A model generated the notes under the pieces. The model was not told the origin of the DNA and ran no database searches. It saw only the letters and a list, made by a program, of their open reading frames with translations. Source: Turritopsis dohrnii (lineage: Eukaryota; Cnidaria; Hydrozoa; Anthoathecata; Oceaniidae). Taken from it: a stretch of DNA of 64,000 bases. A program made the position numbers and the translations under genes. This document shows, piece by piece, positions 32,580 through 44,269 of the stretch; the stretch's first letter is position 1, and each line of letters begins with the position of its first letter. Where the stretch lies: positions 496,001-560,000 of the forward strand of contig BQMF02000209.1 in assembly GCA_027922465.2 (NCBI GenBank), given 5' to 3'.

Positions 32580-33250
32580 CTTTTGTGTATTAATTACTGT
32601 TATTAGTTTATAAAACAGCGTCTTGTTCATTCATTGAGTGCAGATAGCCACTGTGTTCGCAGATTAACAAATTAGAAGTACATTAATTAACATAAACAGC
32701 TGTATGGTTATCTGCACTTTTATTTAATATTACCCTTTAGTTTTTATAAGCACAAGATACAAGCAAATACTCTAAAAGTGTTTTCAATGCCTTTTGACCC
32801 AGTTTTTTACCATTCGGCCTTTCCATATCTGAAGCATGCAATAACTGGAATAACTTCAGAAGACTATGCAAACCATGGAGACTGCACTTGCTAGTACAAA
32901 TTATTATTAGTTTATAAAACAGCATTTTATTCATTCATTCAGTGCAGATAATCACTGTGTTCACAAATCTACTCACTACAACAAATTGGAAGTTCATTAG
33001 CTAACACAAACAACTGTATGGTTATCTGCACTTTTATTTAATATTTCTCTTCAGCATTTATTAAGGATTATTTACAAATACATAAGCACAAGATACAAGC
33101 ACATACTGTGTGTTTTCAGTTCCCTTTGAAATATTTTTTTACCAATCCTCCTTTCCATACTTGAAGTATGACCGATGATTGATTAACTCCGCGAGACTAC
33201 ACCAACAAAACCTTGTTTGTTGAAGACTACACTTCCTAGTAAAAATTATA
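32580..33250. repeat. Two-copy tandem duplication (~330-345 bp units)
   Basis: Units about 32,580-32,905 and 32,906-33,250 align along their length: GTTTATAAAACAGC, CAACTGTATGGTTATCTGCA-like, CATAAGCACAAGATACAAGC, GACTACACTTCCTAGTA (unit 1: GACTGCACTTGCTAGTA). Non-coding; divergence is high enough to be old. Confidence 0.75.
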
Positions 33251-33499
33251 TCTATGCCTTTAATATTATCAATGATCCCGTAATTCAATTATCTCGCTAG
33301 TACATATTACAAAATTCAATGGGAAAAAATACCCTATCTCTCACAGGCAAAACTTGACTGAAAAGTATACAGGCATAATGGAATAGAGAATGGATCGGGC
33401 AATTTTATGATGAAGTAATTTGGGCTGATAACCGAAGTGTCCAGCACCTGAGAATCGAAGACATCATTTAATTTAGCCAAAATTAATTTCTCATTTGTA

Positions 33500-34370
33500 C
33501 TTAAACGCAACGTAGCTAGCTACATGGCGTTAAATGTGATCATGTAGACGATATTATGTAGAAGGATATTATCAAATAAAGGTCCATAACGTCCGAAAAA
33601 ATTTGTTTTTCTACCTTGTTTTATTGCTTGATATAGGAAAATTGACTTAATATGTTGAATCACATATGTCAGCCACAATTTTGTCCTTCCGACATTTTTG
33701 TCACCCGTGATGATATATTTATGAAAGACCATCTGAACAAATCTGAACTAAGTGAATATAAAAAACTGGACTCATCTTTCAAAACAATCTTGGTGAAACC
33801 ATATGACATTCAAGCCATTGCACTTTGTCTTCTTACGGACCTTACCAATAGGCACCCTCTTCGTCTATGTCAAATACAATTGTGTAAAATAAGGCTCACG
33901 ATCCGCATTTTTGAAATCGGAAACTTTTAATCCAATTCAAAGCATTTATGGCAATCGGAGCTTATGCAAATCTTGGAAGAAAAATCGCACAAGTACAACT
34001 CAACTAAAGCATGTACATCAGTACAAATAGATCCACATGTTGCATTAGTAAGAGATTCGGCGAGGTAAACCACATGCTCGCAAATTTCACAGAGACATGA
34101 AGACTGCGGAATATCCTTGTTAAAAACGTACTGCTTATGCATCTTCAGGAATCTGTATAATTGCCGAAATGTCAATTTCTTATCAAAAAGGGTTGGAAAA
34201 ACATCCGTACGAGGTAGATTTTAAAATCTATACTTATAGTTTCAGTAACGCCTATACGCACGTGTCGCTAATCTTTCCAGAACGTATGTTGATAAAACTA
34301 ACATGTAGGTTTTATAGCAAATATGATTTCAAGAAGAACGAGGCAAATACAACAAAAGAAACGTTTTAAC
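33500..34370 (-). pseudogene. Degenerate fragment of the 'SDG..QYKN' transposon protein family
   Basis: On the - strand, frames joined across lesions read NLPRTDVFPTLF, FRQLYRFLKMHKQYV, then a cysteine-rich block with CLCEICEHV and, about 40 residues on, DCHKCFELD. The C-x2-C pair, the ~40-residue spacing and the second C-x2-C resemble the N-terminal cysteine region of the uncharacterised protein family whose C-terminal half is at 51,770-52,640. Downstream (33,500-33,930) frames are broken. Could be an unrelated zinc-binding fragment. Confidence 0.35.
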
Positions 34371-34375
34371 TTTCA

Positions 34376-35059
34376 AGAATCTTTTTAAGATAGAGACTTA
34401 AAGTTAAAGAACACAAATTATAAAATTTAATAAGATACACAAAAATTTTTCTCACACCTCTCGTTGACTTTCCTTCAGCAAATCGTTCGATCTACTGAAC
34501 ATAAAAATTGTTTGAGAAACCTGCTCTCTGTGCACCTCACAATAGTTGAAACATTCAACTATTGTTTTTAACGTAATGTATGACGTCCCTTGTGTATTGT
34601 AGTTAATAGTTTTAAGCTGGATCTACACTACCTCATTTTTCAGATCAGTATGTTAATGTACACACTCCTGAGCATGCTTGAAAATAAACTTGCTGAATCT
34701 GATAAATTGTTAAGTAGTTAATCCCTCGCGAAATAGGAACGAACGTAGTGAGTCTATAGTTGGGACTGTTCACAAATGACGTCAACTGTTAAGGGGGAAG
34801 GGTGGGGTTATGCTAAAGTTGATCAGTTAAAGTTCATCGGTTTCATCAATCGGCTCAACACCACCAAAAGATAATAACGGAGGAGGGTGTAACCGTTTAA
34901 ATAACCAATGAACACTCCAAATTAGAATGTCATGGAGAATAAAATAATCATAATTTTTAACTATTAGCGATACATCAAGATCCCAAAGATTCTCATTTTC
35001 TTAAGGTGGGAGCATACGATTTTGATGTTTCCTCCAACATCACGATTTTCAAATGTTTG
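34376..35059. other. AT-rich, no gene recognised
   Basis: Only an isolated AAGCTGGATCTACACTA at about 34,614, resembling one end of a PIF-like MITE (compare 55,195), without a partner end. Confidence 0.4.
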
Positions 35060-35300
35060 ATTCGTTTGAGAGGATTTTGCTACGATCAACTGTTACCAAG
35101 ATATCGCCAATCAAAGATTTTGATGACGTCATAGCCGCATCACACCGAAATTTGAGGCCCAAATTTTCCATCACCCTATCGCCTGTATTGCAGCCCCCAA
35201 GAAATATCAGTTATCTCTATTGGTTTTTTGAGATATTTCCCAAAAAACGTCGCCTTCGATTATGGGGATGCAATGCAATGGTTCCCCTGTGATCAACAAC
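35060..35300 (-). mobile_element. Helitron interior-module relic
   Basis: Reverse complement of the module shared by both Helitron families: GTTCCCC..GATCA end, GATATTTCCCAAAAAACGTC, CCAATAGAGATAACTGA equivalent, and TTTGATGACGTCATA. Neither Helitron terminus is present. Confidence 0.7.
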
Positions 35301-36279
35301 TTAACAACAGTCGCTACCGCTGTATCACGACGGGTGCAAATATAGACGCGATAATAAAATACATTTATCTAATTTTGAAATTAACCTGGTCCTTTTTCAT
35401 TATATAAGTTAATTTCTTTAGCCTGAATTTGAAGAAAGGAAAATGTTTTTATAGGATACATCACCATTTTTCTAGCTCGTTACCTAATCACAATTACAAT
35501 GATGAATGGACAATTATTTTTCTATTTCTCATGTTAAAAGAGGACCCCAAGAAATTAATTTCAAGTCCCCGAAAAATAAGAAAACTTCCATATCAAAAAT
35601 ATGCTCATTTTCATTGAAGCAATCCGATTGCTGTATTCGGGAAAACCGATAAATTTCACTTTTTCAACGTCGCGAAGCAAAAATTTCGTCACTTTTCCCC
35701 GACAAGGAAAATTAACGGTAAAAAATTAACGACGGTCATTTTTACGACAGCCTTTATTGGCGTTACTTTTCAAAAAAACCTCCTTCAAACTCTCTTTAGT
35801 CCAACATCTAACGCCCTCTTCTTGTAAGGTCGGCATAAATTAAGACCAACAAAATTAACTCGGAAATTCAATGCATTTTGTCCAAATTAATTATGTGTGA
35901 TTTTGTTCAGAAACCTTTAGATTTAATGGTGTATTACAGAGACTAAACGCCTTTTGTGACCCATTCTGTCCTTTACAAATTTTCAACAACTGATCATACG
36001 AACAGAATACCAATCAATACAAGAGCTTCTTAACAAGCAGCTGTAACTATCTGATTCACCACATAAAATGTACAATACATAAGTTTTGTTCAATATCGCC
36101 TGTAGTTTATCAGCCACTTCCACCGCAGTTGTGCTATCGTCCCAGTATTTTTAAATTAGTAACATGACACGGTAAATATCTGTTCATCTCAGCATTGATG
36201 TAATCCACATGCCAAATTAATATAATGAACGAAATGATGCTGTCGGTATGTTCATATAGAAACCGGTCTACCGTGTGGT
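35301..36279. other. 3' flank of the Hakai gene, no other gene
   Basis: Sequence beyond the Hakai stop codon (3' on the - strand). No domain or mobile-element edge was recognised. Confidence 0.45.
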
Positions 36280-36946
36280 TTACTTATAATACTGTTGCTG
36301 GTAGTTACCAGATCTCCCCTGGTTTGCCCAATCTTGAGCAGACGGTGGCAGTTGATCACCGCCCCTCCACTCTCCATGTTGTCTGACTGATGACACACGC
36401 TGCATACCGCCACTTCGACTGGGGGGCGGTAAGTCTCCCTGTCTCGAGCCGCCACCTGAGCTCGGTAGCCCAGACATTTGAGCCGGCAATCCTTGAGGGA
36501 AATATGTAGCGCCAGGGAATGGAGACTGGGTAATCAAGCCCTGCGTGATTGATGAAAATTGAGCTTGTGTTCCCATTATGAGAGGAACCCGATTCGGATC
36601 CACAACAATCGGTTGCTGTGATCCCGGTTGGATACCAGCCAACACAACGGCGCCGCCAAGGCCAGCCGTTTGTCCGGCACTTTGAATATTGAGCCCAGGC
36701 TGGACAATCATACCAGGAGTGGCGTTTAGGAAAGGCATGCGTACAACACCCTGTTGACGAACAAGTTCAGTTTCCGGTATAGTCGACCCTTCCTTCTCGT
36801 GTCTGTGTTTGATGTGTGCAAACAGGTCTCGCTGCGACAAGTAACTTCTACGACAGCCGGAGATACCGTTTCGGCTGCCACCGAAAGAACACACGAAGAT
36901 CTGGCCGATACCAGCCGGCTCGATGCGGTCGATCCGTTCGTCACAT
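36280..36946 (-). CDS. CBLL1: Hakai last exon (zinc finger and C-terminal tail)
   Basis: CTCATAG acceptor; encodes [13 protein letters not shown], the [15 protein letters not shown] finger and a Gln/Gly/Pro-rich tail, ending at TAA (36,280-36,282). Confidence 0.95.
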
Positions 36947-39801
36947 CTATGAGAGGAAACGAAAACCTGAATTTTCAATTTATATCAAGCCAATTTGTTA
37001 GAGATTTGCAAGCAGTGGCGCATAATGGCATAAAATGCGGATTATTTGATTGCTAAGATTTTCTCCCTGCACCACATAAAAATGCAACTGAAGGATTATT
37101 ATATTTATTAAGTATTACGGAATTCAAGAAACCCACAGCTCTGGTATCAAGTAAGTAAAAACACAGTTTTCCCTGGTCCCATACATCGCAAATATACTGC
37201 ATGTAAGTGAATACACAGTGAGAATGGTTCAAAGTGAATTTAAATATCTTTTCCCCTAGCTTTTCCTTAAAAAAACATAAGTTTTGCTTATAAATGAAAT
37301 ATTTGTCCCAGACTTTTCCCTGACCGTTCCAGTTTTTCTCTAGCATATTAAAATTTTTCGTTCTTTTCCAGGTTTTCCAGATTCACTCTGAACCATGGTC
37401 ACACATGCATAGGGAAGATAGTCTTTTTTAAAATGTTTTTCAAACAGGTAGAAAATTCGTTCTAAAACGATTTATGAAATAGTTTCAAGAGAGGAACTGG
37501 GTAACCTTGCGTAACAAGATTTTATATACAACGCACCTGGAGCAGCTTCCGTTTGATTTTTCGGCACATGAGAGACAAAACACGTGCTTACAAGGACTCT
37601 GAAAGAACAAAGAAGAACTTTCTGGACGACGGACAAAAAATAGAGACCAAATTTCGCAACGAGTTCTGTCTGTTTTGTTGCGTATGAAACATTGTAAGTG
37701 GAGACTTTTATTAAGACAGACTGCATTTATGAACCGTTTTCAAACCACTTACTGTTCGGGATGGCAAATGCCTGTAGGCTCGTGTCCTTCGCGATGTTGT
37801 CATAGAATTAACCCAGTGCGCAAAATCGTCAAAAAGTCACTGCGACGAAGAGCATTTTGATTGAAATTGTGTGTATATTTCTATGGAAATGCACCCCTTC
37901 GCAGAACTTTTTTAACATTCATGTGAATGGGGTGAATGACCATTTTAGCACAAAAACTCCACAAGCATTGACGCAGTCAAAAATGTTGAACAGAATTTTC
38001 GAAAAAGCACGAGTGCAAAATGATAAATACATTATAAAGAACCGTTCCATAAATCAGACATATTGAAAAGACTGCGTCCGTCACCTGAACTTTTCTATTA
38101 TTATGGAAACAAAATTTGTGCTCAAAGAGTATAAAATCAACTTGTATAAGATCAACATCCATCAAGATTATTTTGCAACCTTATGAAGCGGACTTTTTAC
38201 TTCGACAATATGACATCTGATTTTGGGAACTTTGTAGGATTTCTTCAGAACGGTTATCGGGGAAACAATATTACTCACCAGACGGCCGTAGATGAGGATC
38301 GGCAACGTGCATTTCTCGCAAACGTGAATCATCGGGTCTTGAACTTTTTCGCCGATAAAAATGACCTAAACAATAAAAATATTAAGTAAGTAAAAATATT
38401 AAAAATATTAAATATATTAAATAATATTGATGATAGTTTGAGTTATCACATTGGAAGAAATAACAAGGGTGTTACATGCTGGGATGTCAGCCCGTCATTG
38501 TCATGACAACAGATACATGATTTAGCGAGACGTATGCCACCTTCTATCACCTGCCAAATTCATTTTATATCGCAGTTGCATCCACAAGGAAAGAATATTT
38601 ACAAACAAAACTTTTTTACGAAAAAAACATCGTGCAGGTACATGTCAGATCTTGTCAGAAAAGAAATGCAGTCGACGCTCGTCGGACCAAGGGAACAGTT
38701 CGAGAAAACGAGGGTTCCAGATAACAAGTGTCAACTGTAGATTTAGAAATTTTGATGCTGCCACATGAGTGTGCTAACGAATGTTTGAATTGGTCAGTAT
38801 CGTTGCTCCTCAGTAAAAAATCATACAAGGTGCAATGGTTAGTGTTGTCAGAATATTCTCTCATGACTGCACATGCTGTCATAAAGTTCGTGTTAATGTA
38901 TACATACTTAAATTTTGTCCCGTATCTTTCTTCAGTCTCTTAGGGTAAAAATTATTGTTAAGGTTGTCAGAATTCTAACCCTCCCACTTTCTCGACAACC
39001 TGAAGCAGTAACTTTTCATTATAGGCGCACATTTTGTTTGAGACTGTTACCAAAACTGTTTATTCACTAAATAGTAAACCCCATGTTTGATTTTGTAGCA
39101 AATTCTAATGGTCTTTTTTTTATAGATACTTTCTCCATCAATGGATGATTGACAACCAAACATATCAACAAAGTTCATACACGGTCTTCCCAACACACAC
39201 CTTATGAGACCAATCTAGTTCTTCATCTTCTCTGTCATCGTCATCGTTGGCATCCTTTCGTTTCTCCGACATTTTACTCCGTCGTGAACCCTTACTGTCA
39301 CTATCTAGGAGAAAATGACATTAAAATTCTTAAAACGAAGACCACCATTTTGTACAATGTGTGTCAAGATATTACCTAACCGATAAAAAGGAATCAAATA
39401 GATGTGTGTTAATATTCTCCTGGTTTGTAAAATTTTCCATCCAAACGAAAACTGGGGTATTATAGGCAACTAAACATATGAAGTAAGGCAGACCGTTGAC
39501 AAAGTAAGGTTCAGATGAGAATGAATATAATTCAAAATACAGATAATACAGATACCGAATATTATGATGCCTCGTTAAAATGCCCAAATTTGATTCTTGA
39601 GCAATGATTAAGTAGTACAGAGATGTAATTATGCTAACATACCTTCATCACGGTCGCGTCTTTCTTTCTTTGACTTGCTCGACTTGACTTCATTACGCTT
39701 CAGCTTGGTTTTCTTGGTGAGGTTTAACGAAATGCTTTTACGCACAGTTTGCGGACCACCACTCATGCTACTTTGGTGGACATCCGCATCGAGTTCAATA
39801 T
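36280..39801 (-). CDS. CBLL1: E3 ubiquitin ligase Hakai (CBLL1-type), missing only the tiny first coding exon
   Basis: Exons on the - strand: 39,801-39,643, 39,304-39,201, 38,365-38,279, 37,598-37,537 and 36,946-36,280, all phase-consistent. N-terminus: [18 protein letters not shown] then VRKSISLNL, aligning with the N-terminus of Hakai. [20 protein letters not shown] precedes a C3HC4 RING ([35 protein letters not shown]). The Hakai-specific zinc finger follows: [20 protein letters not shown]. The C-terminus is Pro/Gln/Gly-rich and ends QQQYYK, like the tyrosine end of the family. About 359 residues without exon 1, shorter than vertebrate Hakai, mainly in the proline-rich tail. Known roles: ubiquitination of phosphotyrosine substrates, and a subunit of the m6A methyltransferase complex. 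Exon 1 (ATG..G) was not located. Confidence 0.95.
37537..37598 (-). CDS. CBLL1: Hakai exon 5 (second half of RING)
   Basis: TCTTTCAG acceptor, CCAG|GTGCGT donor; encodes [20 protein letters not shown], supplying C-x-H and C-x2-C of the RING. Confidence 0.93.
38279..38365 (-). CDS. CBLL1: Hakai exon 4 (first half of RING)
   Basis: TTGTTTAG acceptor, CTG|GTGAGT donor; encodes [19 protein letters not shown] and [10 protein letters not shown], matching GEK....HFCDKCGLPIKIYGR. Confidence 0.93.
39201..39304 (-). CDS. CBLL1: Hakai exon 3
   Basis: TCTCCTAG acceptor, ATAAG|GTGTGT donor; encodes [18 protein letters not shown] and an acidic run ending in ELDWSHK. Confidence 0.82.
39643..39801 (-). CDS. 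CBLL1: Hakai exon 2
   Basis: CCTTAG acceptor, GAAG|GTATGT donor; encodes the N-terminal segment through a Lys/Arg-rich stretch ([19 protein letters not shown]). Needs one base (G) from an upstream exon. Confidence 0.85.
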
Positions 39802-40769
39802 CTAAGGAAACCAATTACAGCAGTTATCAACTAAACTAAAACTCTATTCTCAATGAAAACACATTGGTCATGTTAAAGTCTTGGAGTGTTCTTCCAGATA
39901 GCAAGTGGATCAAGAGTACTTTCTTAAATAGTAACCAACTTCAGAGTGTATGATATAGAAAGCAAGTCCTTTGGTATGATGGAAAATTAAAGAAGATTTA
40001 GGTTGCTTTGATTTCTTTAAATAACAGTTTCTGTATGTCTTCATTTTTTGCAAGATCTGGTTTAAATTAAGTCCTGATCTCTATCTTTCGTAAGAGAGTC
40101 TTTGCTTTTGTGAAATTCTGAGTTTAACAATATTAAACGTTGCAATATGCTTGGCTTATTTACGTAACAAATGATCATCTACAAATGTGAAAGACAATCA
40201 TGGCACTGGTTTTGCAGCAACTACCGAGCAGTGAGCATCATCGACCGTACATAACAAACATTATTCTGTAATTTCGACTTTGTCAGAATTCATGACTTTG
40301 CTGAACCATTTTCGTAATGCTCTTTAATTACTAGACCTGCTAAAAATCCTTTGAGAAAGAAAACAAAATATGGGAGTGTCACATGTCGGTGGCAATTTCT
40401 CTCTTTTGCTCCGTTTCATAAAACATTTTATTCAGTGATATGCGGCAAATTTGGTAAGTATGAATGTATATTTCCTTGACAAGAATGTCTGTGTATTTGA
40501 TGCATTCAGATGCAGTCAAAGAGAAACTGAAGTTGGGTATTGAAGTTGCAGGCCATCATATTCCATTGCATTGATATTGAAAATGCTTTTTGTATATAGT
40601 TCTTTTTAGGATTTTTAATTTTTTTAAGAGAAAATACTAGGTACTGTCAATCATTTGAGGATCTGCAAAAAAGGAAGTGGAAAAGAGCCTTAGTCTTTTG
40701 AAAATCCATACAGACAATAGTAATTTTCAGATAACATGGGGGAAAGACAAAATAGGAAAATGAAAATAA
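39802..40769. other. Upstream of Hakai exon 2; first exon and promoter expected here or beyond
   Basis: No ATG-to-donor exon could be picked out with confidence. No repeat edge recognised. Confidence 0.35.
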
Positions 40770-40960
40770 AAAACAACAAGATGCCCTTACGGGCAGAAAG
40801 ATTTCTGCAAAATCTTCTGAAGCATGATAAATGAAATATGTTATGAAATTTATAAAATTCGACAGAAAATGTTGAACGACCTAGGTGGGCTCAAACCACC
40901 GAGCTTTCAGTTACCAGATAAGTCCACTAGCTAACTGCGCCACAAAAGCACATGTGAATT
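40770..40960 (-). repeat. tRNA-derived SINE or tRNA-like element
   Basis: On the - strand, TGGCGCAGTTAGCTAGTGG fits a polymerase III A box and GGTTTGAGCCC a B box. The T arm GGTGG-TTTGAGC-CCACC is perfect and the anticodon loop CTGGTAA would read GGT (Thr). The acceptor stem does not pair and the anticodon stem is poor, so it is not a working tRNA. About 100 nt further on lies TGCCCGTAAGGGCA, a hairpin, then T-rich sequence: a likely SINE body. Confidence 0.6.
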
Positions 40961-41210
40961 TGCATTGTATTATAGAGCTTTTTTGACTCTTCTGTTTACA
41001 AAACGTTGGAAACTTCTTTTTAGCTAGAAAAGGATGATCACAGTCCAAGATAATTATTAGTTTCTTCTATAAATTTTCTTTTTATCTTAAAATATGTTTT
41101 ATGTCTAAAAATATATTTAATATTGATCAAAGAAAGTTTTGTAAATCTTTCGCTGACATGCAATGCACGTGCTTTGGTTTCATGTAAACGCACTAACGTT
41201 TCAAGAAACC

Positions 41211-41297
41211 GCTAGGTTTGGACAGTAAGAAAAAAAGAAGAACCAAAAAAAAAAACGAAAACCGGTTGTAATAGATTTCTTGCTTCCGCAGAAATCT
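41211..41297 (-). repeat. Hairpin repeat, copy 2
   Basis: On the - strand: AGATTTC-TGCGGAAGCAA-GAAATCT hairpin, ACCGGTTTTCG, a T-rich run, then ACTGTCCAAACCTAGC. Same layout as 58,745-58,820. Confidence 0.65.
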
Positions 41298-41600
41298 AAT
41301 AAGTAAGAACAAAACTCTGTGTAAATTTTATGGAACCATTGAAGCCTTAAATCACATAAGTAATCACACTGCAAAGCTCAGAGTTTACCTGCTTACCTGT
41401 CTCAAGGGTACAGTTTACTTAGTTAAAAGCTTGTGTTGTTAAGTTAAGTGATGATAAGTTTTGGATTTAGTTTATTTAGCACTCCAGTATGGATTATTAT
41501 TGATGTGACTTGTATTTTGCCAATATCTGAAAAAGTTATGAAGGATATCCGAAAATAGGGTGATTGACAGTATTCGTGGAAAAGATGTCCTTCTCGAACT
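41298..41600 (+). repeat. Dispersed repeat (second copy at 49,430-49,690)
   Basis: Shared strings with 49,430-49,690: GCCTTAAATC, CAAGGGTACAGT, AGTATGGATTATTATTGATG, GTATTTTGC. A third, inverted scrap is at about 42,600-42,670 (CATCCTTCCAAACTTTGGAC versus GTCCGAAGTTTGGAAGGATG). Non-coding. Confidence 0.6.
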
Positions 41601-42989
41601 CAGTGTGAAATCAGTAGAGTGGCTGCTCCCCTTCCCGTTAACTTTATATAATTACAATGCTGAAAAATTCTTCAATGCAAACGTAAAAACACAGCTAAAT
41701 GGATTTAGCACCACAATTGGTCACTCTAGATTTCAAATCAAGAAGAACAAGGAGAATAAAATTCATAACAAATATTGTAATTGTAAACATCATCAGGGTG
41801 ATGTTCCTCTTTCCACTAACTAATTTCACGTTCATCAAAAGTGATGCAAATAACAAAATTTTATGGAACTTAGTGTTCATAAAGACAGTTTAATTCCTTT
41901 TCTCTCAGGTTAAGTGCTTTCCTCCCTTGCTTCTGCAGATATAACATCATAGGCTTATGCATGCTGTTACTGTTTACAAATCGAAGGCAGACATATTTTT
42001 ATCAGCAAAGTTTTTTTAGAAAACAATTGTGCCGTCTCCACAAGTCGACTTATGATCGCAAAAAATCTAGACACGCATTGGGAATTGCACTATTGTGAGC
42101 ATGCAGAGAGAGAGAGAGAGCTACGGAAAAGTAATTATCGCATCACAATCATCTCTAAATTTTTCTAAGTAATGATTGCCCTTTATTATAACGTTTATCA
42201 AATCAAAGTCGGACTTTTACAAATGATTCACCCATACGTGAAGGAAATAAAAATAATGACAATGCCTCCTTCGGGTGAAATTTTTTATGAAAGAAATTTC
42301 ACTCACATTTGTTGATGATGAATCTATGGGGGATATTATCAACAAGGGATTTGCAGCTAATTGAATGTTTGTGTGAAAACCACTTTAACTGCTAGAATAA
42401 TCAAGCTGAAATCAGTGCTAACAAGAACAATTTTTGTTGCTATAGCAGAGAAAAGACACCTGGTTACAAAACTATCTTACTGTAAACTTTGCAAAATTTA
42501 CTCGTGTGCACGGTATATACAAGAAAACCGTTTGTGTGGATAAAATCTCAGCTGGGCTGGCAGCATTCAAGACCACAGTGGAATATCAAGGAATCAACCT
42601 GTTCCGTTATTTACTGTCAATCATCCTAACATCGGACATCCTTCCAAACTTTGGACATGCTAAATAAACAGACCTGTCTAGTAAACGAAATGTACATAAC
42701 CACTGAACCCAAGTCACAACACTAAAATGTTAGATAAAGCAGATAAAATATGTTGGAACGCATTAAGCCTGAAGAATCGCCATTATATAATGTTAATGGT
42801 GCATTTTATTTATTTTTTACAAAAATATCCATATATATATATAATATATATCCCCTAGAGTATCACCAAAACAATATAGGCCGGCGTCTGTGCCACAAAA
42901 ACTTATCATGCCCGCTGTACAACTCGCAGACCACAAAGAAAAATCTTGTAACTAAGACTAAGACACCTCAGATGCATTCCACAAGCAAG
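41601..42989. other. No gene recognised; short (GA)n at 42,104-42,120
   Basis: Only chance open frames. A GA microsatellite and an AT dinucleotide patch (42,834-42,850) are the only simple repeats. Confidence 0.4.
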
Positions 42990-42996
42990 AGATTTT

Positions 42997-44121
42997 ATGC
43001 AGCCTGTTGAAGATGTCATTCGAGAAAAACTAATTCCTGCCCTCACTGATGGTCATCATTGCTCAGATAACGAACGTCTTTTATTATCGTTACCTGCCAG
43101 ACTTGGAGGGTTGGGAATTCCAATTTTTACGAATTCGGCTGAAGAAGAATTTCGTTTTTCCAGCATGCTGACGGAACCATTGTCAAGACGACTGTACAAT
43201 CAAGATCGAAAAATTGACAATTTGGTCGAAGAAACTGCCGATTTAAGACGACAGATAACGAAGCAGAGAAAGGACCGTCAAGAAAGGGAGCTCGAATTTG
43301 TCCGAAGAAATATGACGGAAGATGATAGAAAAGCAAATGACATCGCTAGGATGAAGGGAGCATCCAGCTGGATTACGACTCTTCCATTGCAAGACGAAAA
43401 TTTCGTGCTCAATAAACGTGAGTTTCACGATGCAATATGCGTACGATACAGATGGGAAATAAAACACCTACCAATAGTATGTGTTTGTGGAAGTCCATTC
43501 ACAATCGATCACTCCGTTTCATGCAAGAAAGGTGGTTACATCATTCACCGACACAATGAAATAAGAGATACCATCGCAGCAGTTTTAGATGAGACATGTC
43601 GTGATGTAAGAGTCGAACCGCAACTCTTACCACTCACAGGAGAGCAGCTAGGTCCACAAGCAAACAAAAGCAATGAGGCGAGACTTGACATCAGCGCTGT
43701 TGGATTCTGGACACGTGGAGACAGGGCATTTTTTGACGTAAGGATTTTTAATCCCTTTGCCTTGAAACATCGTCGCCAGACTCTCGACAAATCACTCGCC
43801 ACAAACGAATCCGAAAAGAAAAAGCAGTATAACCAACGTGTCATCGAAGTAGAGCACGGCTCCTTCACCCCTTTGGTGTTCACCGCAAACGGCGGTATGA
43901 GACGAGAATGCCTACATTTTGTATCCGTACTAGCTGACAAGATCGCGATAAAGAGGAACTTACACGTAAGCGAAGTATCGAATTGGCTGCGTACGAAGCT
44001 ATCTTTCGCATTAATTAGATCCCTTGTTTTAGGGATCAGAGGAAATCGAGGACGCAAAAAAGAACTAGCTGTCGACGTCGGAGACTTGCTTATCTGCAAT
44101 CAGGAGTCGAAAATGGAATGA
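42997..44121 (+). CDS. C-terminal domain of a reverse-transcriptase retroelement: zinc knuckle and endonuclease-like region
   Basis: 374 codons without a break. The N-terminus (QPVEDVIREKLIPALT, LLLSLPARLGGLGIP) matches the region downstream of the reverse transcriptase in a family widespread in cnidarian and fish genomes. A charged coiled coil follows (about residues 65-105). GASSWITTLPL precedes a zinc knuckle CVCGSPFTIDHSVSC (about 162-176) and RHNEIRDTIAAVL. EARLDISAVGFW..FFDVRIFNP (about 227-250) resembles a PD-(D/E)xK-type, restriction-like endonuclease, as in R2-like elements, but with Arg where Lys is usual. The reverse transcriptase is absent because of 5' truncation. Intact frame and clean tail suggest a young insertion; expression is unlikely. 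Confidence 0.78.
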   Translation: MQPVEDVIREKLIPALTDGHHCSDNERLLLSLPARLGGLGIPIFTNSAEEEFRFSSMLTEPLSRRLYNQDRKIDNLVEETADLRRQITKQRKDRQERELEFVRRNMTEDDRKANDIARMKGASSWITTLPLQDENFVLNKREFHDAICVRYRWEIKHLPIVCVCGSPFTIDHSVSCKKGGYIIHRHNEIRDTIAAVLDETCRDVRVEPQLLPLTGEQLGPQANKSNEARLDISAVGFWTRGDRAFFDVRIFNPFALKHRRQTLDKSLATNESEKKKQYNQRVIEVEHGSFTPLVFTANGGMRRECLHFVSVLADKIAIKRNLHVSEVSNWLRTKLSFALIRSLVLGIRGNRGRKKELAVDVGDLLICNQESKME

Positions 44122-44266
44122 CTCAAACACACAATTTGTTTATCCTATACTTTCATATTATATATAATTTATTCTCCACCGCAGAGAGAAAGTGTGGACT
44201 TATATTACTATTAAGAGTATACTGTAATTCTGTATGATTATGTCGGAATATATTATTCACTTTATG

Positions 44267-44269
<3 letters not shown>

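Noticed and set aside
34611..34640. Isolated PIF-like end (AAGCTGGATCTACACTA)
   Set aside because: No inverted partner or target duplication found nearby.
36754..37056. Open frames on the + strand across Hakai
   Set aside because: Antisense shadows of the Hakai last exon, with no family signature.
38640..38737. Candidate extra Hakai exon (- strand, [17 protein letters not shown])
   Set aside because: Has an acceptor but no donor before a stop, and the flanking exons already join in phase and align with Hakai across LDWSHKVIFIGEK.
40880..40950. Functional tRNA-Thr gene
   Set aside because: Acceptor arms do not pair and the anticodon stem has mismatches; a SINE head fits better.
43545..44099. 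184-residue - strand open frame
   Set aside because: Antisense shadow of the retroelement ORF at 42,997-44,121, which has recognisable domains.
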